Source: Selaginella moellendorffii (taxonomy: Eukaryota > Streptophyta > Lycopodiopsida > Selaginellales > Selaginellaceae). From it: DNA of 64,000 nt. This document shows positions 33,278 through 43,082 of the stretch, piece by piece. The notes under the pieces were generated by a model. It was not told where the DNA came from and did not search any database. It worked only from the letters and a program-made list of their open reading frames with translations. Each line of letters begins with the position of its first letter. Positions within the stretch are counted from its first letter, which is position 1. Made by a program: the position numbers and the translations under genes. The DNA is taken from assembly GCF_000143415.4 (NCBI RefSeq), contig NW_003314286.1:1089643-1153642 (forward strand), read 5' to 3'.

Positions 33278-35245
33278 TTAAGATCGCGCCCACGCGCCAA
33301 GCAGGGCAGTGCGCGCGGCGTCGCCCGGGACGAAGGGCATGGCGAGGAGGAGCTCGCGGGCCTCGTCCAGGCGGCCACAGCGAGCTAGGAGATCCACCGC
33401 GCACGCCCATTGATCCTCGCGCGGCACCACGCCGAAGTCGCCGGTGATGAGCTTCCAGCAGTGGAATCCCCGGTGGAGATCGCCGGTGTGGCTGCACGAG
33501 AGGAGGAGGAGGCTGAAGACGATGGGATCGAGCGAGAGTCCCTCCACCGCCAGGGAATGCAGCGCTGCCGGGTCGAGGGCGGCGCCGCTGCGAGAGCGCG
33601 CGTCCAAGGCGCAGCTCCACGCGACTGGATCGGGCGAGATCTTCTGGGAGAGCTCTAGGGCTTCGGCGATTCCGCCGCAGCGGCCATAGGCGCTGATGAG
33701 CGAGGCAAGCACGGCGGGCAGGGAGTCTAGGCCGGTACCCTGGATGCTCGAGTGGATCGTCTTGGCGATGGCGAGCGAGGAGATTTGGGCGCAAGCGTCG
33801 AGGGCTGCGAGCACCGTTGCTTCGTTTGGTGTCACTCCCTCGATCGCCATTCCCCGCAAGAGGCCGAGCGCGCGGCAGGGATCTCCGCTGGAAGTGAATG
33901 CTGCGATCATCGTGTTCCAGGAGATCGTGTCTCTTTGATCCATGCTGTGAAAGAGGGCTATGGCGGTATCGAGCGATCCGTGCTGGGCATACGCCGCGAT
34001 CATCGTGTTTCGCGACGCAGTGTCCTCTACCGGTCGATCCTGGAGGAGAGATTGGGCAGCGAGGAGATACCCTCTCTGAGCATACGCGGCGATCATTGCA
34101 TTCCAGGAGATCGCGCTGCGCTCCGGCATCTGATTGAAGAGCGATCTGGCGTCGTGCAATCGATCGCCGTGCGCGAGGGCGGAGATCATGAGCGTGTAGG
34201 CGACGATGTTTCTGTGTGGCATTCGATCGAAGAAAACCTCAGCGGTGGCTAGATCTCCCTCGCGGGCGTGCGCGGACGCCATGGCCGTCCACGAGATGAC
34301 GTTCTTGTGCTGGATCGCGTGGAAAATCTCTCGCGCGGAGTCGAGAGCACTGAGATTTCCGTACGCGGTGAGCGTGATGTTGGAGGAGGTCGCGTCCCAG
34401 CAAGGCATTCGCAGGTAGCACTGGATCGCGAGGTGGAGCTCGCCCCTCTGGGCGATGGCTTCGAGCAGCGAGATCCATGACCAGGAGCTTCGATCTGGAA
34501 CAAGGGAATCGAATGCTTCTGTGATTGCATGCCTTGTTCTTTCGGGATCTCGAGCTAGAGCAGAGACGATTGCTGTGCTTGAGATCATGTCCCAGATCGG
34601 CATCAAATCAAAGACAGCCTTCGCGCCCGCGAATTTCTCCCCGGCCTGGATCATCTGGCTCCAGGACGCGATGTTACGCTGCGGGCAAGATTCGAAGAGA
34701 AATCTCGCGTCCTGGCAGCGATCTTCCCGAATTGCAGCCGCGATCATCGAGTTCCAAGTGAGAGTGGTGTGCTGGGGCATGCGATCGAAGAGATCTTGGC
34801 ACTCCTTGCGATGCCCTTGCTGGGCAAATGCGGTCGCCATAGCGTTCCAAGAAACCATACCCCTAGAGGGCATACAATCGAATATCCGCTTGGCGGTGTG
34901 TATATTCCCGGCTTGGGCATATGCCGTGCACATTGTGGTCCACGTCACCTCGTCCCACGCAGGCATATTGTCCACCACGCGCTCGGCATCTTCCAGATCC
35001 CTATTCCCGGCATATGCCTGTAGGAGGGAGTTCCAGGTTCGAATATCTCGAGCGCCGGCGCGGTCGAAAGCCATTGCGGCCTCATCCAACCGTCCGTGCT
35101 GGCCAAGTGCCATGATAATGGCCGTCGATGCCACTGCATCCCTCTCGGGCATTTTCTCGTAGAGCGCTAGTGCGGTGGGGAGGTCTCTGTTCCTGACGAG
35201 CAAAGCGATGGAAATATTCCAAGAGATTATATTCCTTGGGCGCAT
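33278..35245 (-). CDS. PLS-class pentatricopeptide repeat (PPR) protein
   Basis: An intronless frame of 655 residues made almost wholly of PPR motifs of about 31-36 residues. They are recognisable by repeated WN-x-M(I/A)xA(Y/F)AQ-x-G and A-x-x-x-FD-x-MP blocks, for example SWNAMIAAYAQRGYL and SWNTMIAAFTSSGDP. The alternation of short and longer units marks the PLS class, which binds organelle RNA and often specifies C-to-U editing. The protein stops soon after ARTALLGAWARS, inside what would be the E motif. It thus has no E+ or DYW domain and would need a partner for editing. The frame extends upstream to a TTG at 35,302, but the first ATG is 35,243-35,245. It lies head-to-head with the SUVH gene, with about 130 bp between the two start codons. 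Confidence 0.93.
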   Translation of the reverse strand: MRPRNIISWNISIALLVRNRDLPTALALYEKMPERDAVASTAIIMALGQHGRLDEAAMAFDRAGARDIRTWNSLLQAYAGNRDLEDAERVVDNMPAWDEVTWTTMCTAYAQAGNIHTAKRIFDCMPSRGMVSWNAMATAFAQQGHRKECQDLFDRMPQHTTLTWNSMIAAAIREDRCQDARFLFESCPQRNIASWSQMIQAGEKFAGAKAVFDLMPIWDMISSTAIVSALARDPERTRHAITEAFDSLVPDRSSWSWISLLEAIAQRGELHLAIQCYLRMPCWDATSSNITLTAYGNLSALDSAREIFHAIQHKNVISWTAMASAHAREGDLATAEVFFDRMPHRNIVAYTLMISALAHGDRLHDARSLFNQMPERSAISWNAMIAAYAQRGYLLAAQSLLQDRPVEDTASRNTMIAAYAQHGSLDTAIALFHSMDQRDTISWNTMIAAFTSSGDPCRALGLLRGMAIEGVTPNEATVLAALDACAQISSLAIAKTIHSSIQGTGLDSLPAVLASLISAYGRCGGIAEALELSQKISPDPVAWSCALDARSRSGAALDPAALHSLAVEGLSLDPIVFSLLLLSCSHTGDLHRGFHCWKLITGDFGVVPREDQWACAVDLLARCGRLDEARELLLAMPFVPGDAARTALLGAWARS

Positions 35246-35376
35246 AAATGGATCAATGATCTCTGGGTGGATGATCTCGATATGTGTGAGCGGGATTTTC
35301 AAAATGTGGAGCTAGGGTTTAATGATCTGACACGGGCGGCGGTGTGTGAGAGAGTGGCTGCAATCCAGAAGAAGCG
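35246..35376. promoter_or_regulatory. Short shared upstream region of the divergent PPR and SUVH genes
   Basis: Only about 130 bases separate the two ATGs, so this must hold both leaders and probably a bidirectional promoter. A telo-box-like CTAGGGTTTAA occurs at about 35,312-35,322. Confidence 0.5.
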
Positions 35377-37819
35377 ATGCCTCGGACTAGCAAGAATGTG
35401 GATCACAAGCGCAGGGCAGAGGTGTTGGTAGGAAATCGCCGGGCGATGAGGCTCAAGACTCCTGGAATGAGCGCCGATCTTGCCGATCTTGCGAAGGTAG
35501 GGGCAGAGGGCGACGTGGATGTGGAGAATGGCCAAGCTCTCTCGAAATCTGGGAACTTTGTGCTCGGCGATGCCGCGAAAGTGAAGAACAATCTCCGGAT
35601 CTTCAATATGTGCTACTTGCAAGCGATCAAGGTGTGACATTCTTCCATTCTTTGGTTGTGTCTTAGATGTTTTCCTTCTCTTTTCTTTTTTCTCTTTCCA
35701 CAGGAAGAGCAGGAGCGTTGCAAGAAGATGAGGAACGCTTCCCAGCGTCCCGACTTGAAAGCGATCTCCAAGGTGATCATCTATGCCAAAACGAAGAACC
35801 TCTAACGTGTTTCTTCTTCACAGATGCTGCGCATGAACGCGATTCTTTTTCCGGAGAAGCGCATTGGCGACTTACCTGGTATGCTTTTTATGATCTTCGC
35901 GTCGAAGTATACAATGCTTCTTTCTAGGAGTAAAAGTCGGAGACACTTTCTTCTCTCGAGCTGAGCTCGTCAGCGTGGGGATCCACAAACACTGGATAAA
36001 CGGAATAGATTACATTGGAAAGGTACTTGCTAGTATCACGATGATTTATCTCTCACGCTTTGCTTAGGGAGGCAACGATCACAAGACATATAACTTGCCT
36101 CTGGCCATTTCTATCGTCATGTCGGGAGGCTATGAGGACGACGTTGACAACTCCGATGATGTGATTTACACGGGACAAGGTGGAAACAATCTCGCTGGTG
36201 ACCGGCGCCAAATGCAACATCAAGAGATGAAGCGTGGTAATCTGGCCTTGAAGGTTTGTGCTTGCTTTACGTTCCATTGGCTTACGTGCTGAGTTTGCAG
36301 AACTCTATTGAAGAAGGGAACCCTGTCAGAGTCATCCGTGGCCATGACTTGAGGCACAGCTACACTAAAAGGGTGTACACGTACGATGGCCTCTACAAGG
36401 TATTCACGATTGATTTCCTAGTCTGCGTTGTTTTAACTGTGTTTGTAGGTAGTGGACTATTGGGCTGAGAGAGGGATATCCGGTTTCAAGGTTTATAAAT
36501 TCAAGCTAAGGCGCTGTGAAGGCCAGCCAGCGCTTACGACTGAGCAAGTCCGCTTCTGTAGAGGAAAGCTTCCTGTGGCGCCATCTGAGCGCGGGTGAGT
36601 ACGCAGTGAACTTGGTTTGAAAAACTAAAGTTTGATCCTCTCTTTTGCAGACTAGTTTGCAAAGATATTTCCAATGGACTGGAAGTTTTGCCAGTTCCCG
36701 TATCGAATCTCGTGGACAATCCGCCTTGTGCACCCGATGGTATTTCACAAGTTTCATGCATTCTTTGTGTGACAAATGACTTTCGTAGGCTACAGATACA
36801 TCAACAAAATCGAAATTGATGACGGGATTGTACTTCCGCCTCCAGCGCTGGGATGCAGTTGCAAGGGGCTCTGCGTCGATCCTAAAATATGCAGCTGTGC
36901 AAAACGAAATGGACACACGTTTCCATACGTTGACAGCCATGGTGGCAGGTTCTCGACTCGATTTTTCGTGCAAGACTGATTTTCTTTTATGTTTTTTAGA
37001 CTGGCTGTGCCTCTTGACGCCGTGTATGAGTGTGGCCCAAACTGCGGGTGCGGTCCGGCATGTATAAACCGAGTGACGCAGCGTGGCCTACGTTACCGCC
37101 TTGAGGTGAGCATTGTCAAGTGTTGGCGGCGATTTTGATATGTTGTTGCTACGATTTCAGGTGTACAAAACCCAGCACAAAGGATGGGCTGTTAGATCAT
37201 GGGATTCCATCCCTGCTGGAGCGCCCGTCTGTGAATACTTTGGCAAAGTTATAAAGTCTGACAGTCTCGACGTAAAGAGCGACGTCTATTTGTTTGATCT
37301 GGATTGCATTCAAACCATGCGAGGAGTTGACGGTAGACAGGTATACCATTTACATTTGGATTCGAGAATTTCTAAAACTTCTTCTCCAGAGACGGTGGGG
37401 AGACCTGAACAAGTTTTTGGACGACCAGAATGGGAAAGTTAGCTGCGAGTCCAAGGACGCTGAGGATGCGGAACACCATGGACAAGCGGAGTTTTGCCTG
37501 GACGGAGGCGAGTGTGGAGCAGTAGCGCGTTTTATCAATCACAGCTGCGAGCCAAACCTCTTCATCCAGTGCGTTTTATCGACTCATCACGACATGCGAA
37601 TCCCTCGGATTGTACTGTTTGCAGCTGACAACATAGCACCACTTCAGGTAAAACTTTTCGCAAATCTAATAGACATCCACATAATCTTTGTTGTGAAAAT
37701 GGCAGGAGCTAAGCTACGACTATGGCTATGCACTCAACAGTGTGGTCGATTCTGATGGTCTAGTGAAAAAATTGCCGTGCTACTGTGGAGCACTCTCGTG
37801 TAGGAAGCGACTTTACTAA
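35377..37819 (+). CDS. SUVH: SUVH-type histone H3K9 methyltransferase (SRA-preSET-SET-postSET)
   Basis: Thirteen GT-AG exons encode 603 residues. The SRA/YDG domain spans about residues 130-290 (VGDTFFSRAELVSVGIHKHW, GGNDHKTYNLPLAISIVMSG, KRVYTYDGLYKV) and binds methylated DNA. Pre-SET cysteines follow (GCSCKGLCVDPKICSCAKRN and CGPNCGCGPACINR). The SET core has GWAVRSWDSIPAG, the cofactor motif FINHSCEPNL and ELSYDYGYAL, and post-SET is CYCGALSCRKRLY. All zinc and cofactor residues I checked by eye are present, so it should be active. The combination is plant-specific and links DNA methylation to H3K9 methylation (KRYPTONITE/SUVH4-6 group most likely). Exon ends: 35,631; 35,704-35,772; 35,824-35,878; 35,928-36,022; 36,068-36,253; 36,301-36,399; 36,449-36,594; 36,651-36,739; 36,789-36,948; 37,000-37,105; 37,161-37,340; 37,390-37,647; 37,706-37,819. 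Confidence 0.95.
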
Positions 37820-38437
37820 CAGCGGAAACGGATGTAAGGAAATTCTTGACAGATTGATGATGGCAAGTTCTTATGATATTTGTTTCGCAGGATCAGTATC
37901 ATGTTTGTATTTGATTGTAAAAGGTTGCGGCTTCGGAGGTTTATATTATCGTCAGGTTTACAACCTTTTCACGAAGGGTTAGACTGGATATTGATGAAAT
38001 TTTGGCCAAGCGAACCTTATGTAACAAGAACAAAATCTTAGACCGCGATTAATTATGTATGGAGCCAACCCAAGTACTATCTCGTTTTTAAGAGACTGCT
38101 TGAGTCTCAGAGGATTGGAAAAAGTATGAGCTTGTCACTAGGTGATACTACGATGGAGCTCGAGGTTTGGATGAGTGAAGTATGATGGAAGATCACCTCG
38201 ATTTTAAGAAGAGTGAAAAATTGTAAGATAAAATGGCGGGATCGTGCTAAAGAAGAAAAGCTCAACGGCTATATCACTCTGCTCAAATTTTTCTTTTGGG
38301 CGGTCAGTAAAGAGACGCAAATGTGCCTGGGCGCGATCACGGTGGAATAGGGTCCGACGATCTTCTCGCCCGCCCTACTCTAGGTACGCGATCTTTCTCT
38401 TCGCGCTTGTTCTTTGCTGGATCGTCTCCAATTCTGG
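37820..38437. other. Intergenic stretch between SUVH and the coiled-coil gene
   Basis: About 620 bases: SUVH 3' untranslated region, then an unassigned part, then the leader of the next gene, with TAGGGTTG at 38,442-38,449 just inside it. No gene was recognised. Confidence 0.4.
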
Positions 38438-40666
38438 ATGCTAGGGTTGCGCGGCATGGCAAGAGGAGGGATCCGGAGGTCGCGCTGCGACGAGAATGCG
38501 AGGAGGGCCGAGGAAGAGGAGGCAGAGGCCGTGAAGCGGGCGAAAGGAGCGGATTATGGCAGCTCCAGGGAGAAAGAGGGCACTGGATCGAGTAAGGAGC
38601 AGCAGCAGAGTAGGAAGGGCAAGAAATCTGGGCGTAGGAGAGGCCGCGCGAAGAAAGACGGGAGCTCCATGGCGACGGCGTTGCTCCCAATCAACGAGAA
38701 TGCATCTGGATCGTCTCTGGAAGGGGGAATCGCCAAGAAAGACGAGGATTTGCTCGTGGACAAGGCCAAAAATGTTGAAGTGGAGGCTGTGGCATGTAAG
38801 GACCTTGTTTCCTTCTTTGAGTACTTTGTTCTAAGGGGAGATTTTTGCAGTCGTGGAAAGCACGAAGCCTGCGAGTTTGAGTGAGGATGGAGAAGGTAAC
38901 TCCAACTTCGTTTGAAATTTGCTGACGAGTTTCTCGTTTCTCGTGTTTTCACAGTCGAGCTTTCGTCATCTTCTTGCATGCACAGCCCCGAATCGCCCAA
39001 GGAGAAGACTGTCATCTGGAGCAATGCTGCTTTCTGCTCAGAGCAGCAAACTCAGACGCCGACTGCGACGATGTCAGTGGAGAAAAGCGTCCTCGCATGC
39101 AACGATGATACGGTGGCTGGTATGGAACTGATGACAGCTGAAGATACCAAAGGTAGCGATGACTCTTTAGCAGTGAAACTTTCCTTGGCTGTTGATGAAA
39201 AGGAGGCCAACGAAGTACACGAAGTCAAGGTGCCAGAGAAAAATGAAATGACAGCGATCGTCGAAGACGAGGAAGTAGACCACTTGGAGAAAGAGATAGA
39301 GAACGAGATCGCACTTCTGACTAAGAGGTTGGCGGAGCTTCGTGCAAAACGGGAGGCGAAACACAAGACACAGGAACGAGCAAAGCGTGCACTCAGCTGT
39401 CCCCCGACTCCGCTTTCGTCCGGACTACAGGAACAGACGAACGATGGAGACAAGAGTAAGAGCCGGGGGAAAGGAAGGATGGTGTCGGCCAAGTTTCTGC
39501 AGTGGCCAACAAAAAGTCCTGACCTTGAACCAAAGACGTCGGAGAAGCGGGCGTCCTTTAGAAGAAACGAGGCTACTACGATTTCCTTTCAAGCTACTCC
39601 GACGAATGCCGTGACTCCTTTCTCCAAAGGTACTTCGACGGGTGCTGTGACTTCTTTTTCGAAGGCTACGACTCCTCATCATGGCCGTGCTCCTGTTCCG
39701 GACGCTGAGCAAAAGGAAACTTCTCTCAAGTCGGCTCCAAGAGTTTCTGTTCCGGACGCTGAGCAAAAGGAAGCTTCTCTCAAGTCGGCTCCAAGAGTTC
39801 CTGTTCCGGACGCTGAGCAAAAAGAAACTTCTCTCAAGTCGGCTCCAAGAGTTCTTCTTCGAAGCAAAGCCATTGAGAAACTCCAGGCAGGCGCAGGTCT
39901 CAAGTGTCTAGCTCGGCCAGCGAGCTCCCTGAAGGGTAGCTACCGTTGCAGCCTCGATGGCAACTTCATCGAGCAGATCCGAAACCTCAGCTTAAGCCCC
40001 GCCACCAGCAACGTTTCGGAGGCATCCAAGAAGTTCGACTGGACCAAGTCGCTTAGATCTGGAGCTACCGTGGAGAAGAGGCCCCAGGTTGACGAGAGCC
40101 ACAAGAAGGCAAAGGGGACTCCGGAAGCACAGCTTCTAGTCGATCTCAAGGAGAGCAACAAGGCGTCCAAAGTTTCTCCGTCCGTGACACGAAAGGTGAG
40201 GAACGTTGCAAGCCGGTACAACGAGTCTCCTGCTCAACACCAGCCTACGAGGAAGCGATCTCTGGACATCCCGTCTCAAGCGCCAGAGATGGGAGGAGCG
40301 GCACCAGCAGCTTCGAGCCACAGGAAAAGAGTGTCACTCGATCAGCAGCAGCAGCAGGAGCAGGCAGTGGTCGACGCAGCAAATCCTCCAGCTCGAAAGT
40401 CTGGCATTGGAGCAGCGGCAAGGTCCGGATTGAGTCGTCTCCGGCCGAGGAATCCAGCGAGCAAGGAGGCGATGAAAACGCCACCGATGAGAAGAGATGG
40501 ATTGGAGAGCGAGCTCAAGAAGCTGCCGGGTCTGGTGATCAACCGGGAGGTGGAGTATAGTCCCAGAGACTCGGGCTGCGTGAAGCGCGCGAGCCAACAA
40601 GGAGGACAGAAGAGCTTCTTCCTAAGCACCGAGAGCTGGGACGCTGGCCATCGAGATGAAAAGTAG
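38438..40666 (+). CDS. Basic, low-complexity coiled-coil protein of unknown function
   Basis: Three exons (38,438-38,795; 38,851-38,895; 38,955-40,666) encode 704 residues; a second ATG at 38,456 gives a form six residues shorter. I do not recognise the family. What can be seen: a highly charged head, a clear coiled coil near residues 250-290 (VDHLEKEIENEIALLTKRL), and then a long Lys/Ser/Pro-rich basic tail. Three perfect-to-near-perfect tandem units of 18 residues (VPDAEQKETSLKSAPRV plus one; 54 bp each, about 39,697-39,858) sit mid-protein. Short RxxS/KRxSLD patches resemble kinase sites, and the overall look is of a microtubule- or chromatin-associated scaffold, but this is only compositional. 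The last ~90 bp recur in the duplicated block at about 45,655-45,735. Confidence 0.7.
39697..39858 (+). repeat. In-frame 54-bp tandem repeat, three units
   Basis: Each unit begins with GTTCCGGACGCTGAGCAAAA and ends with CTCCAAGAGTT plus three bases; differences between units are a few substitutions. Coding an 18-residue repeat, it is expected to vary in copy number between individuals. Confidence 0.9.
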
Positions 40667-40848
40667 AGAAAATCTAAGCGAGGTAACGTTTGTTTCTTCT
40701 TTTTTTTTATCTCCCATGGTTTGATCGCTCAACTTCTGGCTGGGTCATCCTTTTCAAATAAGGGGAATATGCTTGTTGTTAAATACTATGCGAATATACT
40801 CGTTGTTCTAAGAATATTTAGGGTTCTACGGAAGAAGGTCAGGAGGTT

Positions 40849-42303
40849 ATGGCTGGCGCCCCGCCTCCAGGTTTGGCGATCGCGCCGATCGATCGATCAA
40901 TCACTGACGCTTCTCTCTTGTAGACGATAGCAGCCTGGTGGTGGTGTTGCTGGATACGAGCCTGCATTTCTGGAATGCAGTGGTGAGGTCCTCTTCAGGG
41001 CTCCAACAGGTGAGAATATTTTGCATTTCCTTGAAAGGGGCCAGTTTGATCTCTTCGTTTCTCACAGGTTTTGTCATTCCTCAATTCTCTGGCGCTCATG
41101 AATCACATGAACCATCTGGTGATTATTGCGAGTGGATGCAATTCTTGGTGAGTGACAAGAACTTCTTTTTGCCGTTGCTAAAAATTTTCCCTGCCTGTAA
41201 ATTGCAGCGAATTCTTATATGATTCTTTGGACTCAGATGAAAGAGCTGGTGCAAATCACCAGACGGCCTCGGAGAAGATTGTACAGAAATTAAATGATTT
41301 CGTTTCCAGGGATGCTACTCAGCCTCCGAAATTCCAGCCTTCGCTACTCTCGGCGTCCTTGTCAATGGCTCTTTGTTGTGAGTATCTCATTTCTATCCTT
41401 TTAGTTTTTCCTCTTTCCCTTCGCAGATATCCAAAGGGCACTCAAAGAAAAGATAGGTCCTTCCAAGCCCAGGGTGAGTAGCGTGGTTTGACCCGCTTGT
41501 CTTACATTTGCTTACTACAGATGCTTTGCTTGCAAGCCTCGCCTGACGCTCCTCATCAGTAGGATATTTTGTTTTTTTGTTTTCTTTTTTCCGAGTAATA
41601 CGTGGTTTCATACGATGGTTCGGGTTTTGAAGGTACATTGCTATCATGAATGCGATCTTCTCAGCACAGCGTTCCATGGTTATCAAGTTTCACGAGCTTT
41701 ATCAAGAAGCGTATATTAACCATCTCTTACTGCGTTTTAGGTGCCAATCGATGCGTGCATGGTCGGTGCTCAACATTCGGCCTTTCTTCAACAGGTTTGA
41801 AGTGAGACTCTTTCGTTTCCTTTTCTTCTATCGTAACATTCCAGGCCGCGGACATTACCGGTGGAACTTACTTAATGCCGCAACAAGCGGATTCGCTGTT
41901 AGAGTACTTGATGGTATAAAACTTGGAACTTCCTTTTTCATTCTTAAGAGATGTTTCCGGCAGACAATTTTCACAGTGGATTTACACTCTAGGCAATTCA
42001 TCCAGCTCCCCCGCTCGGCAGGAGTGGATTTTCGGGCCTCGTAAGGAGAAGAGAAAAAAGCTTCAATCAAATTATAACAGACATTCTTTGCAGCTGTTTC
42101 TGCCACAAACGCACAATTGACATGGGCTATATATGCTCGGTTTGTTTATCAATCTTCTGCAAGCAACATAAGGAGTGCTCAACTTGCGGGTAAGTCAAGA
42201 CTTTTGTCTACTTTCCTCTTTTCCATCTTCTGACGTGAGGGAAAAAAATTACAGCTCAAGCTTTGCTAGCAGCGGCACGAAGCGCAAGACGCCCGCCTCG
42301 TGA
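40849..42303 (+). CDS. TFB4: TFIIH core subunit TFB4 (p34/GTF2H3)
   Basis: Twelve GT-AG exons (40,849-40,870; 40,924-41,009; 41,068-41,147; 41,208-41,377; 41,427-41,473; 41,521-41,558; 41,633-41,678; 41,741-41,794; 41,845-41,913; 41,964-42,040; 42,094-42,189; 42,255-42,303) give 277 residues, slightly short of the usual ~300. TFB4 holds p44 in the TFIIH core for transcription and nucleotide-excision repair. It opens with a vWA-like fold (DDSSLVVVLLDTSLHFW), followed by MNAIFSAQRSMVPIDAC, DITGGTYLMPQQ and TVDLHSRQFIQLP. It ends with the C4 zinc domain (CFCHKRTIDMGYICSVCLSIFC, CSTCGSSF). The first exon has only 22 coding bases, and several exons are under 50. A degraded second copy is at 45,790-46,639. 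Confidence 0.93.
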
Positions 42304-42344
42304 CTCTTACACAGAATACAACAGCCGACCTCCTGCTGCGGTTT

Positions 42345-42850
42345 TGGTGGTATTAGTTCCAACTCCCAGGATCAACTCCCTTCGTCGATGCTTGGCTCAT
42401 GTCGTGCCGCCGCACGGCCTCCTTGAGCTTTCTCTGATGCTCTCGAAGCGAGTGATACATGACAAGTGCCACGACCTTTCCAGAGTCGAGATCACGAGCC
42501 TTGTATACGTTACTGTAAGTTCCTTGTCCAATCTGCAATGATAAGAAACGTTCCCATAAAATCTTTGCTGTCCTTAACCTTGTCAAGCTTTTCGAAAGAA
42601 TCAACATCCAGCCTTTGATCGCCTCGCCAGCCACCGCCATCCGCGGCGACCTTGGGGAAGGATTTGGATCCTGTGCATGGATCCTGTGCAGCCTCGCCCG
42701 GCGCTTGTCCATGCTCCTGGCTTTGGATCTCTCGAACACGATCCAACTCGATGCTCGTAGATAAATGCGCAGCTGTGGCCGCGAGTAGGATTTGTCGTTG
42801 GGACTTTCCTGCGATCAGGACGACTTTGCGCAGATAGGTGCGCTGTGGAG
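42345..42850 (-). pseudogene. Internally deleted copy of the CDK-like kinase gene
   Basis: Compared with the intact gene at 46,739-49,341, this copy keeps a damaged N-terminal region (the SFEKLDK-encoding piece and MDKRRARLH block are recognisable), the start of exon 2 (IGQGTYSNVYKARDLDSGKVVAL) and then jumps straight to the C-terminal tail (EHQRKLKEAVRRHDM). Everything between is gone: the catalytic HRD and DFG, the activation loop and all Ser-rich tail exons. The conserved MGCIC start is absent. It cannot encode a kinase. Confidence 0.88.
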
Positions 42851-43082
42851 ACTAGCTTCTTCCTTGATTGCAGCTCCTAGCTGCGGCAGCTCATTCCCAT
42901 CCATTGGAATCCAACGCAGCTCCTCGGATTCTCGAGCGGGCAAGCGCTTCTCCCAGCTCCCGGAGCGCCGTAAAGAGTGACATCTAGACTGCAAGACAGC
43001 ATTCGCAATACCGCCGCCATCTCCTACCTGTGATGGCACACGCGTAGGCAATAGGAATTCACGCCCGGTACGTACTCCGTAG

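Noticed and set aside
35246-35302. Nineteen extra codons at the start of the PPR protein
   Set aside because: The extension begins with TTG and not ATG, and has no PPR content.
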